Shown here piece after piece: positions 11,101 through 24,500 of a stretch of 64,000 nt of DNA (the stretch's first letter is position 1; each line of letters starts with the position of its first letter). Where the stretch lies: positions 42,805,783 to 42,869,782 of the forward strand of contig CM034301.1 of NCBI GenBank assembly GCA_019925795.1, read 5' to 3'. The stretch is from Dendrobium chrysotoxum. Taxonomy: Eukaryota > Streptophyta > Magnoliopsida > Asparagales > Orchidaceae. The notes beneath the pieces were generated by a model that worked only from the letters and a program-made list of their open reading frames with translations, was not told the DNA's origin and made no database searches. Made by a program: the position numbers and the translations under genes.

Positions 11101-14100
11101 TCACGGCCTACTAATGCGTACAGAGGTGCGCCTCAGGTAATTTCAGAGTTCAGAACTTTAGCGGTGACTAAGTTCAGTCCCTTCTTGGACTTGAGGGGGT
11201 GGGGTTTGGGTTCTTCCTTGACCCGGGGCTGCGATGGTAACAGCTTAATCTTTTTACCCGCATGTTCAAACACGCAGGTGTTTGAACGCCCATAGATGTG
11301 GACATCATTATCAAAAATCCAAAGTCGCCCTAACAGAATCTGTCCCACATCCATAATTAGAACATCGCACCACACATTCTCCTTATAAGTGGCAAAGGAG
11401 ATAGGTACGAGACTTCGTTCTTTCACCTCCAAGGCAGTGGAGTTGACCCAAGCTACCTTATACGGATTGGGGTGAGGAACAACAGAAAGATTTAATTTGG
11501 ACACCATGCTGGAGGAGACGGCATTGATGCAACTGCCACTATCTACGATGACTTTACAGTTTTTATCTTTGATTTTGGTGTAGGTATGAAAAATAGAAGT
11601 CCTACGCCAGTCATCGGAGTTAACGGGGTGTGACAGTGCACATCTCACCACACAGATGGGAGATGTGTCCAACTTCTGAAGGCAGTGAAGAGCGGCGGTG
11701 TCATTGTCCTCCTCAAAAAAGTCACCTTCTTCCTCTACTTGATGGACCTGATCAACCTCGGGCTCAAAATCCTCCTCAGTAATTTCCTCAATGATAGAGA
11801 CTTTGTAGGGACTGGAGCACTGAGAAGCGATATGCCCATACCCCTGACATCGAAAGCACTTGGTCCCGGGACTGGACCGAGGGGTATCCGGAGTGGGAGG
11901 TTTGTTTCTAAAATCAGGTCGGGGGGTTGGGTGACCAGTAGGTGGTCGGGTCACGTTCCCAGGAGTGGGTCGTGCAGTGGTAGAGTGAGGAGTGGCACTA
12001 CCGGAAGGTCTGTAGGAGGGTCTAGAGTCATGTGAATGGCTCGGGTGCTGGGAGCGGGTCTCCTCTAAATCTAACACTAAACTGTAGGCGTTTTCCAGGG
12101 TAGTGACGTTTCGGGCAAATAACTCGTTGCGAAGATCCTCTCGCAACCCAGTACGAAACATAGATAAAATCTGCGCGGGGGTGGTAGAGGTCTCCCCTTT
12201 GCATCGAATTAAGTAATCATCGAAGGAGGCGATGTACTCTTTGACTGGTTTATTTCCCTGGGTTAGCCTATTCCATCTATCCAATAACCTAGGGAAGTAC
12301 GAGGGAGGCAAGTACTTCTGCTTAAGTTCACGTTTCATAGATGGCCAATCATTGATGGGGTAATCGTTCCTAGCCTCTCTAAGACTCTCTAAGTTTGACC
12401 AAAATTGGCTTGCCCTACTCGTGAGTTTCATTTCCGCAAAACTAACCTTCCTTGCCTCGGAGATGTTATACCACTTAAAGAAGCTATCCATACCTTTGAC
12501 CCAGTCCAGGAAGAGCTGGGGGTCGAGGGTGCCATCAAAGGTAGGAGCGTCAACTTTAATATTTTTAATGAGTGGTATATCAGGATCATGACGGGGATCA
12601 TGTCCATAGTGTGGAGTGCGATGATTGGCACGATGCTGCCGCTCATCCGGGTAAGTGTCATCCCCATACATAGACGGTGGTCTAGAAGGGGTGTAGGGAA
12701 TAGGATGCTCTCGTGCACGCTCAAGTGTATCAAATCGTTCAGTGGTGTTCCTACGAAGTTCGGCTAGGTCGGCTTGATTTTCTTTGAGCTGCTGGCTAAT
12801 GTTATTCATTTGACCTACCAACAAGTCCAAAGTCCTTCCAAGTTGTTCCGGGTCCATGCCTAGACACTAGGTGACGCTTAGGGTTGTAATGAGAAAGTGG
12901 ACAGCACCTATATGTGTAGGAAAACTTCCTAAATTGTCACTAAACGATGTAAAATTTACTTGGGCAGCAAATTACAATGAGGGGTTAAGCAACCTAGACC
13001 ACTAGTGAGGCGGTTAGACTAAGGACAGCACTTAAACACTTGATAACAAGCCTAACAACCTCTAAATGCATGCAGGAATGCAGTGGACAGCAACATAAAA
13101 TGTAATTAAATTATTTTAAAAGACAATATGCATGCAACAGTATTTAAAACTAGTTAAAACAACTCCTAGGAAGATGTCTAGCATGCAAAACTAGAGCAAA
13201 CCATGCTCTGATACCAGATGATGTAGTACTATGTGCTTAAAATGAATGGAATGGAGTATTGCACGATTTCTTGTTTTAGAGCATTAAGGATTCAATTATT
13301 AGCCGTAGAACGATAAAATAAAACTAGTGACGGATGCCTATGTTTAGGCTAAATCACTAGCCAAGCACTAGGACAAACAAAATAACTTGAAATTCAATAA
13401 CATGCGTAATGATAAGAGTTCATTCAAAATCCCTACTCTAACAATGAGATTAGCAACATAGAAAATCAATAACTCTTTCCCTACGTTTACTAGGCTTTAG
13501 CAGGAGTTAAGTGGGGCGATTCCTTGCGCTTCTGTCACTACCTACAAGGTTAGGAAAACGAATAGAGAATTGAAAGGGTAGAAAAGTCAACCCTTACTGA
13601 GAGAGGAATCGTCGCCGGATGAACTCCTTTGAATTGCCAAGGGTACCGGTAATGATGTGTAGAAGACGATTGAAGTAGCCTTTGAAGGAGAAGAACGAAG
13701 TAGTCGGAGGAATGGCGGGTGTGAAGCGACCAACAGTAATCCACTTTCCTTTGGCCCTTTGATCGTCGAGAGTATCAACCAATGTAATGTGGATCCTCTC
13801 CAAGTACTCTTCTACGGTGGTTTCGTAGCCAAATCCAACGTCGAAGAAGGGGGAACGAAGTACGTCGATATTGTCTTGATCGTCAAGCACTAAACCCGAA
13901 TCCCATGGACGGGCTTCCATTCATGCTTCTTAAGGATCAAAGGGTGGTGAAGTCGCTGTAGTATTGCTGTCCTTGAAGGTTCCTTCCAAAGGATGAGGGC
14001 TTTTCCTTTGAAAATCAAGTGGGGAGGGTTGGGGAAGGGGGCGGCCAAGGTAGGGGTTGGGAGGGAAACTTGTTTGTAGAGTTAGGGTTAGGGTTAGAGG

Positions 14101-17100
14101 AGTTTTAAAATTTCCAAATCTGAAATTTGATTTCAGATTTTGAAATTCGATGGCTACTAGGAAAGGAAAAAGGATTTATTTAAGGAGTGAAGATTGGAGA
14201 GAGAGAGAAAGGGAGAGAGGGGCGGCGGCAAGCATGGGGCCGGCGGCTTTAGGAAGAGGGGGAGGGGATTGGGGAGTTAATTTGGGTTACCTTATTTGGG
14301 ATCTTAGTTTAGGAAAGGAATTAATTTACTCCTATTTGAATTTAAATTCAAATTGGATTAAATTAGGAAAGTTTCCTAAAATAAATTTAATAAATTTGGA
14401 AGGTTTCTAGATTTAATTTCAAATTGAGTTGAGTTCAAATCCTTCCTAAATAAGGACCATGTTAATTTAGGAAACCCAAAAGGGAAGGGGAGGGAAGGGG
14501 CGGCCGGCGGCTGGCTTGGGGTGGGAGGGGTGCCGTCGGTTTGAGAGGGGAGAGGAGGGGAGGGGGAAAATCGGGGAGGGGTTAGGTGGCCGACGAGTGG
14601 GGCTTGGGGAAAGGCCTACCCGACGGCATAGGGAGCAAGGGGAAGGGGAATAAGACGTTTGGGGGGGGGGGGTGGGTGGAAAGAAACCAAGAACCCGGCC
14701 ATCTCCAAGGTTGGTGGGTGATCCGTCGTCCCTCCTAGGGAAACCTTCAAGACTCTCAACCTCTCAAACTCTCACACAAAGAGTGCAGGAATTTTCTGTA
14801 ATAATCATTCATTAACCAAAAGAAAATACATAGAAGGCTTTAAATAGCCTCACACAAAGACGCAACATAAAGACGACGATGCCCTCCGGGCTTACAAACA
14901 AGTATAGGGTAAAATAGGGATTTTTAGAGAGCTCTCTCTCTCTCTCTCTATTCATAGAGAGAATAGAAAGAAGGAGGCTCGGAAGATTTTCTCTCTCTAT
15001 TTGGTGAGAGAAAGTGTTGGAGAAAGAGGCATCAAAATTTTTTCTGGAGTCAATATAAGTTCAAATCATAAACCGTTTTTGCCTTAGCATTGGTATTGTA
15101 GTGTTTTAATTATACTAATTTTTTTTCGTAATTTTTGGGCGCTGGTGAAAATACTTAAGAAATTGATACTTGTTGGTACAAGTGGAGGTTTTGGGACCAT
15201 TAAGTGTCTGTTTTGTAAATGATTTCACTAATATTTTCTAAATAAAATGATTTATTTTATTGATATTTTTTTATAATTTTTAAAGCCCAAAATGATTTAT
15301 GTGAATTTTATATTGAAAAATTGATTAAATTAAATAGCATATTAAATAATTATATTATATTATATTAAAATATCCTAAAGCACTATTATTTTTTCATTAA
15401 AAGCCATTTAATCCCTAAGCATTCGGCTAACAGAGAAATAAAAAGGGAATTTAAGAGAAAGAGAAGAGAGACAAAGGAAAAGTTAGGATTTGGAGGTAGC
15501 AGAGCGATTTTCGTCTGTCGAGCCTATTGGGAAATTTGCTCGTCTTGCTGTAAGGAATCTTTACCCTATTTCTTATTTTAAAGATTTTGTATTTTGATAT
15601 TTTTTTTGATCAAATTTGTATTTCTGTTATCGAAAAATGTCAATAATTTTGTATTAGTAAAACTTTTACTATATAACTTTTTATACTTAAAAAATGATTA
15701 ATTTTTAACAGGACACAATGGAGAAAAAAGATTCATGTAGCGGACCCCACGTAGTGGGACAAAGGCTTGATGTTGTTGTATAGAGATTGAGATTATGAAC
15801 GTTTTGAGTTTTTATTTGATATTTTTCACTTGGTAATTTTGAAAATGTAGCAATTTTTGGCTACCCAGAAATTTAATTTGTTAGCTAAAAATAGTGATTT
15901 AGTTCAACTAAAGTTTTAGAATATTATTTTATGCAATATCTGATAATTTAGTTAAATTCTATAAATGTGAATCTTTGCTCAGTATAATTTTTGTTGTCTA
16001 CCATTAGAGCATTTTGACACTTTCTAAATTAAGCTCAATTATGCTTTATTTGTTCCAATGTATTGGAAATGAATGCCGATATGTGATTGAGATTACTGTT
16101 ATAATTCTATGATAATAATATGCGTATAAAAGATAAGTAAAAACTGGTTGACTAGTTAGTTGGAGGCTGATTGACCTGTACAAGATGGTGAGCCGACGGA
16201 CTTCTTTTAAATATGTGGTTTGATGTTATCCTCGACTTATTCATGTGCTACACCAATTGGGAGTTATAAGAAGATGATTACTGTGCCGACGGGCAAAGAG
16301 TGATGACTCTGTTTATTGAGCTAATGGTTTATTGATATTGATACGATATTGAAAAAATATCGTGATAGCCAGAATTGTTACTTGCTTAGTGTGACTACTA
16401 AAATAAATGTTATCGAGGTATTGTTCATATTATTGTACATAATTATTATTGATAATGTTACTGATTTATTGATACAAAAAGCATGATATTTACATTGAGC
16501 ACGTGATATACTTGATATTGAGCATGTGATTAAGATACTGATTTAATACTGATATAAAATAACCGGATAGCATGTGTACATTCCTATATGATTTTACTTG
16601 ATATGATTTTGACAGTCCTCATCGATGATTTGGTTTTACTGCTTTATACGATTCTCTACTGATTGATAGTAGTGATACAAAGATTGCTTTATAGATTTGA
16701 CACCCATACTGATTTATTGGCTTTCGTATTGTACTATTTTATTGTTTATAGATTTTATTACTACTGCACTAATTCAATGATCATATGAATGCTACTGCTA
16801 TAATTTGATCTCTGACATACATATTGCTCCTTTATCATACTTTGAATTCAGTTGTAGGTTTTGATGACCTGCTGGGCTTTTTAGCTCATTATATGTGATT
16901 AAATGATTTTAGGTCAAGGCAGAGGATCAGGAGTGTGAGATTGATTAAGATCCTTTAGTTTCATGTTCTTTTTTTTGTTTTAATTATTCTTTTGTACTTG
17001 GGAGAGGGTAATTATGATGTGATTGTATAGATCTTGGGTAGTGTATATGATTTTTAGGAATTAAATACAGATGTATATATATTGATGTTTTGATCGATAA

Positions 17101-18522
17101 TTTTATTTATGCTGCTTTTGATATCGATAACAGAAATTAGGTAGCTCTGGTTGTTGTTTATTAAAAGATAAAAGAATAATTTTTCAAATTAGATTCTGGG
17201 GCATCACACCGAATGTGCCGATGTTTTTGATTTTGCAAGCCGACGATGTTTCGGATGATTTGCACAACTTCAGGGCATGTCAAACCTGCATGTGCGGTGT
17301 TTGCTAGTTGGCCGTAGTTCTTATCGGATGTCCCCAATTGATTTTTTATTATATTTTAGAGGTCAACATGTTCGTATCCATGAATCACAATTAGTTGCAT
17401 TAATTTTTCTTTATTATCTATTTTCTCCTATTGCACTTCATTTTGTTTGCATTTTTTTCATGCATCTCTCATCACAAACACCTTACAAGACACAATGCTT
17501 GCCTGCATGATGTTGCCCCTCCGATTAATTCAATTCTCCGCTTTCTCTTTTTTCTCCCTTACTCTCATGTTATTGATTTTTCTGTTTTTTTTTTTTTATT
17601 TTACGGGTCTGTGATGGGTTGGGGAGCTGTGGAAGGTTCACATGCGGGACGTATGCTAGGGAAGATTCAACCTGGTTTTAGCTGTGAAAATTGTACTATT
17701 CTGTTGCTTCTACTACGTGATTAACTTAAATCTAAAACTTTATTAAAATGGTTATCCTTTGTCATCTTCACACTCTTTATCTGGGAAATGACTTTCTTTC
17801 TTAGAGTTAGTGAAAGGTGGTGCTATGACTCCTTTGTAAATTGAAAGGGTTCCTTTCGAGGGTCCTCTTGATTGGATTGGCAGGTGGCGCTAGCTAGGGC
17901 TTCAAAGCACTTTTTTCAGCTTTGCACATTATGAGGCTCATGACCAAGTAGTTTCTTTGGGAATACCTCATTCTTCTTCCTCTCAATTTGGATCACATAT
18001 ATTCCTCTAGACTGGCTAGTACTGCTCGTGTTTGACGAGAGAGTTAAGGTGCTTTTGTCTATCAATATTTGACTTAGTCGGCTTAATCTCCTTTGATCTT
18101 TGAGGCTTACTAAGATATAAACTTCATTTTCCCCAATTTTTAGAGCTTTTCAAATAAATGTCCCAACTGACGGGATTTTGAATGAAGTGAACACTTTTGG
18201 GTTAAGCACCAACTAAATGGAGCTTTTCCATTGAATCCGTTCATGTCTAAGAGGATCTTGATCATCTGCTTTTGTCGTTTTTAGCCTTCCTTATCTTTTT
18301 GTGCTTTTTCATATTCAGCTTTTGTATTCAGAACTGAGATAGCTGATGATATAGACCTTCTCCCTTTTTGGATGGAGTAGGTAAGTTTCAGAAAGAGTTA
18401 AGATAGCCATTTGGATAGCTCCTCTGCCTAATCATTGGAGACAAAACAGTCCTCTATTGGATGACTAACGATCTGAGTGCGTAGACAATAATTTGGGTGA
18501 CGGGATACTGCCACTAGGAGTC

Positions 18523-18553
<31 letters not shown>

Positions 18554-21500
18554 TACTGGTAAGAAACATGTTCACAGAGAAAGGGTATTAAAAAATCTTG
18601 TGAGAATTTATTTGATTGTAAACTAGTATATCTTTCTTGATATTCTTTGTCAAGGGGCCAATGCGCTAATTGGAAGTGAGATTGTACAAATTCATTTATC
18701 TTGTAACCATGGTGCATAACCCAGATGTAATGAGATATTCTTGTCTTGTTGTTCAATGAAAAATGTTGGTAAAAGAGCCAGCGTAGGTTCAACTTAGCCT
18801 TTGTTATTTGAGGTACCTGGCATGCTTTCCAATGAGATTCGGTATATTTTCATCAGTTTAATGTCTTGAAGATTCATCATTAGAATTCTTTTGGAGTTCA
18901 TGGGTTTGAAACAAAAATACCTTTCAGTATTCTAGTTATTTATTTATTTTTTATTTTTTAAGTTAGCGACCATTGCTGAGCATGCTACACCCTGTCTCCA
19001 TTCTGAGAAGAGAGGGAATTATGTAACTGTTATTCTATTATGATGATTTCTTTCATTGTTTTTCGTTGCCTATTCTTAGCTATAAATTGTTAAATCATCA
19101 AATTGATATTGTAATTTGACTTAAATGGTCAGCATCTTCTGTTTTATCCAAATATTTCTCAAACACTTCCATTTACTTTTTTCTTAGTAATGATTTTTTT
19201 TTCTATTCATCAGCTTCTTCTTCTGTCCGCATGTGTCACAAACGTGGTTGGTGCGGAAGAAACTTCAGTTCAGTCAGAATTCGAATTTATTATATCTTTG
19301 CTTTGATGGCAGGTATGGAGGAGGTCCAACATTGCCTCGTAAGACTATCAATTCAGGTTTATCTCAAACAGATTTGTCCATTGAAGTCTACCCTCTACGG
19401 CTTCAGCTACTTCTAACACCTAAAAGGGGGCAAGCAATTATTAGAATTAGCAAAAAGGTTATGCAGAGTATTCCATCATTTTGTTTGCTTGTTTTTGGAG
19501 CTGCTACTAGATTTCAAACGCTGGATTTGGTGGTTCAGTTTCGTTATTTAATATTATTATCATGCAGCCAAGGATAGTTTATCTGTACAGAAGTTTTCTT
19601 TCCTTTGGATCTCTTTAGTTGAGTGAAATTTTTAAGTGAATTTTAATGAAGTACACTGCAAGGAAAGCTTAGTAATGCTTTCATGTCAACTTCTGCAGGA
19701 AACAGTTCGAGAACTTCATAGAAAGGCTTGCGAGGTTTTTGACCTTATCTTAGATAATGTAAGGTATTGGTTACTTGTTTTGTTCACTGGCTTTTCAATC
19801 GGCATAATACTGATTACCTCACCTACAGGTTTGCATTTGGGACTACTATGGCCATCAAAAACATGATTTGATGAATGACATGGAGAAGTCCCTTGATGAT
19901 GCCAATATACAAATGGACCAGGACGTGAGTTTTATTTTGTTATTATCATTTTTTTTTCTGTAGTTTGATATGCCTTTAGTATTTTTTTTTTTTGGTTACT
20001 TGTAGAAAAGTAGGAAAGTAGAAAACTAGAAAAAATATATATTTTTTTAATGTACAAAGTGTGGAGGTATATAAGACTCCTTCAAGAGTTTTACAATAAA
20101 AATAAATCGAGGCTAACTAAAAAAAGGGGGGAAAATACCCCAAGAGGGTCCGACAACTAGAGGGAGCACACATATTGCAATTTGAAGATCATGAGGAGAT
20201 CGATCTAATGGTTAGAACCCTTATTTCGTGTGTTCAAATACATCTATTAAGATTGGTTCATATGTGGGTTCTACCAAGTATAGGTCTTGTGTGAGATTGA
20301 GGTGGGAGCTCATGTGTGTGAAGAGTGTGGGCTCCACGGCATACCCCCACTCAAACTGGATGGTATAAATCTTTCGTTCCATGTTTACTTACAATACTTG
20401 TGAACATGTTTGCAATCCTTTCGTGAATGTCTCGGCATATGAATTTTCTGTTGACACATATAGAGTGCAAATCAATCAACTTTTTAGTTTCTCTTGTATG
20501 AAATGTCTATCTCAATATGCTTGGTCGATTATATTGTATTGGATTGTGAGCAATGCTGATGGTGATTGCATTGTCACAATATATCTTTCGTAGGCCCTTC
20601 CCACTTGATTTTTAATTATTCCAAGATGACTTTGATTCACAAAAGTTTGCGGATACCTTGGATAATTGCTCTGTACTCAGATTTACTGCTATATCTTAAG
20701 ACAATAATTTGTTATTTGCTTCTCTATGTTATAAGGTTTCCTCCAATAAATGTACGATATTCTAAAGTGGATCTCCTAGTAACTAGTGAACCCGCATAAT
20801 CTGCATTAGTATAACCTTTAATTTTATAGAGGATCTCTCTTTCATGATTTGATTTAAGGTACCTTAGAATTCTATAACTTGGAAGGTGAGATTCTTTAGA
20901 TTTGTGCTAAATTGACCGATGAGACTTACAGTAAATGCAATGTCTAGATTTATTTTTTAACTAATATTTGTTATTGCCTCATGTCTAACTCCATTCCTTC
21001 TTTATTTACGTCCAATTTTCAATAGGTCTAGTTAGAGTTTCATAAGGCTTATAATGTGCCTTTTTTTCAAAAGGTCTATGATATGTTTCTTCTGAGAGAG
21101 AAATATTCCATGTTTAGAATAAGCAACTTCTATACCCAAGAAATGCTTAAGTTTGCCTGAATTTTTAATTTCAAAATTTTCTGCAAGTTTTTTCTGAGAG
21201 ATTCTTTTTCTTCATTGTCATCACCTGTAATAATTATATCTTCGAGATATATTATGAGAATTGAGATTTTGCCATCTATAGAGTATTTTGTGAAGGGGCT
21301 ATGATCTTATGGGCTTTATTTGCATCCAGCTCCACTTATCATCTTTGTAAATCTTCTAAATCATGCTCCTAGGGATTGTTTCAGAGCACATAGAGCCTTT
21401 TTTTAAAAAACAATTTGCTAACATTCTTCTTTTGAAAGAAATATTGAATTCGATGGATCCATATACACTTATTCAATATTCCCATGTAAGAAAGTATTCT

Positions 21501-24500
21501 TTACATCATATTGTTGTAGGAACCATCCAATATTAGCGGTTATAGAGATAAGGATACGGATTGTATTCATTTTTGCAAAACGAACAAAAGTTTTTTTATT
21601 GTCGATTTTATATGATTAGGTATATCATTTGGCCAAAAAAAAAAGTATATCATTTGGCTACCAATCTTTATTCGTATTATTTTAGGCATTTGTTTGCTCT
21701 ATATTTTATAGAAAAGATCCATTTGCATCTTACAGTTTTCTTCCATTTTGATAGTTCAATGAAGTTTTATGTTTGATTTTTGTTTTTTTTTTGAGCATTC
21801 ATCTATTCTCTCATAAAATTCTTTCAATTCTTGTTGCCAAGTATCTCAAATAGAGTTTGTAGTATTTATCATGGAATTTGAGCTGATATTTGTAAGGAAT
21901 ATTTTATACAACAACAACAACATCAAGCCTTTATCCCACTACGTGGGGTCGGCTACATGAATCCTTTTTCTCCATTGTATCCTGTTAAAAGTCAAATTCT
22001 CGTTTAAATCTAATAAAGAAAGATCATTTCTAATATTTTCTAACCAAGTCTTTTTAGGTCTACCTCTATGTTTCTTAACATAAGTCATATCTAAGACCTC
22101 CACTTTCCTAACCGGGTCATCGGGAGACCGCCGTTTTATATGACCAAACCATCTAAGGCGACTCTCTCTAATCTTATCTTCCACTGGAGCTACTCCAACC
22201 TTTTCACGAATATGCTCATTTCATATCCTATCTCTTAGGGTAAAGCCACTCATCCACCTGAGCATCCTCATCTCTGCAACACTTAACTTAGAATAATGCT
22301 TCTCTTTTAATGGCCAACATTCGGCACCATAAAGCATTGCAGGTCTCACCACCATCTTATAGAATTTTCCCTTAAGTTTGAGGGGTACTTTTCTATCACA
22401 CAATAAGCCTGATGCATTCCTCCACTTCAACCATCCAACTTGGATTCTGCTGATAATATCCCCATCTATTTCACCATCACTCTGAACAATAGATCCAAGA
22501 TATCTAAAACGTGTACTCTTATTAATGACTTGATCGGCCAAAGTCACAATCCTCTCACTAGGTCTATTATTACTAAAATTACACTCCATATATTCCGTTT
22601 TAGATCTACTCAAGCGAAAACCTTTAGACTCTAAGGTTGACCTCCACAATTCTAGTTTACCTTCAACTCTCTCTCTAGACTTATCAACAAGAAGAATATC
22701 ATCAGCAAAAAGCATACACCAAGGTACATCCTCTTGCAAATGTCTAGTGAGAACATCCATGACTAAAGCAAAAAGATATGGGCTTAAGGCTGATCCTCTT
22801 GCAAATGTAAGGAATATTTTATATGGAAGATAAAAATTTTGGGAAGATGTGTATTGGGAGATTGAGATATATATGAGCATGTATAGTGATGGGCTATCAT
22901 GTTACCTGATCCCAGCCCTAAGCTTTGAGATTGTTAGAGATTTGAGCTGGGCTTGTCCCTTTTTGTATAGATTTAATGGAGGCAGTGTTTGGATTTATTC
23001 GAGTTTGTATTGTATGAATGTCAAGACGAGAGAGAGCTTTTATTAAATTTATCTTTCAGTTGAGTGTTCTATTGAAGATGAGTTTTATTGAAAAAATTGT
23101 CTTATCAAAGACGACTTTTTTTTGAAGTAGTAAATTTTTTGTGATAGGATGATAACTCTTATATCCTTTTTTAGTTGATAAATATCTAATAAAGATACAT
23201 TTGAGAGCTCTAGGTTTAAATTTACCCTTTTGTGGATATGGACATGGGCAATGGACACAAATATTTTTGAAAAAAAAATTTAGAGGAGATTATTAGTGGG
23301 GAAGAATTTAGTCGACAGTTTAGAGGATTTTTAAAACCAATTTGTTTTTTGGGTATTTGTTTGAGTAGTTATGTGGCAGTTAGGATAGTACTCCATTATC
23401 TTTTTGGCACTTGATTATGGAAATGAAAAGTCCTAGTAACTTTTCGAAGGTGGTGATTTTTTCTTTTATACCACTCCATTTTGTTGAGTAGTGTCAGGAC
23501 AAGAGGATTTATGCATAATATTTTCTTTTCGAAAGAAAAATAATAATGTGTGATTAAAATAATCACGAGCATTATTAGTTCGAAATACTTTGACATTAGC
23601 ATGATGACAGTAAAGATGGGGAGATTAATGCTGACATCAGATTTGTATTTTATAAGATATATTCATGTCATCTGAGTGTAATCATCCATGGAGGTGACAA
23701 ATTTTGCAACCTTCCAGATATTGGGTTCCCAAAATGTCAGAGAGAATAATTAGAAAATGAATAGAAGATCTTGAATTACCTTTCAGAAAAAAATAGCACG
23801 ATGATGTTTGGCAATTTTACAAGTTTCATAATGCAAAATTTTCATGTTACATTCATAAAAAGAGAAGAAATCGTATATTGTAGGGTTTTGAAAGATGAAC
23901 GCCCTAGCCTATAATGATGTTCTCAGATGACTTATGTATTGAGGCTATAAATGAATGAACATGACAACTGATTCGCCATCAAGATGATATAATCCATCAT
24001 TTTTTCTAGCTTGCTAAATTGTCTTCTTTATAGTGAGCCCTTGAAATACATAATGATTATCATAAAAATTGTTACCTTTCAATTGTGCTAAGATGAGGTC
24101 TTTTGTGATTTTATGGATTGATAGAAGATTTACTGAACATGTAGCACATTACTAGGGATACTTGTAGAAAAATTCTAAGCATTTCTTTGACCTGCATTAG
24201 TTGTTAGGAAACTATCGGTCACTTCTATTTTTTTGTTGTTGGGGAAAGGTTTGTAGGTTTGAAAAAAGTGGGCAAGGCGGATCTTATAACCAGTGGCTCA
24301 TGAATTTAGGATCTAAGTGAGGGAAATTATTTAAGCAACTAAAAACACAGGAATTAAAAGTCATATCATTTTTGATGTAGACAACTTAAAAACAAAAAAA
24401 CCAAGAAAGGAGAAATATTACGAAAAGAAAACAAAGACTCACCTTCCAACTTAAAACCACAATTGGAGAACAAATAGGCTAGAGAATAAGACTTCCACTT

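Larger units (their letters stand above)
6318..14920 (-). mobile_element. CRM-type Ty3/gypsy chromovirus, nearly complete
   Basis: This is an 8.6-kb LTR retrotransposon read on the minus strand. Two near-identical LTRs flank gag and pol. The primer-binding site GCTCTGATACCA (13205-13216) lies two bases inside the right LTR, and a purine tract (minus strand) abuts the left LTR. In element orientation the LTR starts TGATGAGGACATC, and the integrase carries VVDRFSKMAHFIPC plus a C-terminal chromodomain; these traits fit the CRM clade as I know it. The right LTR lacks its last 139 bp, so only one target-site flank (CTGGG at 6313-6317) remains. The LTRs differ by about ten substitutions over 1.7 kb, indicating recent insertion. 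Confidence 0.93.
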
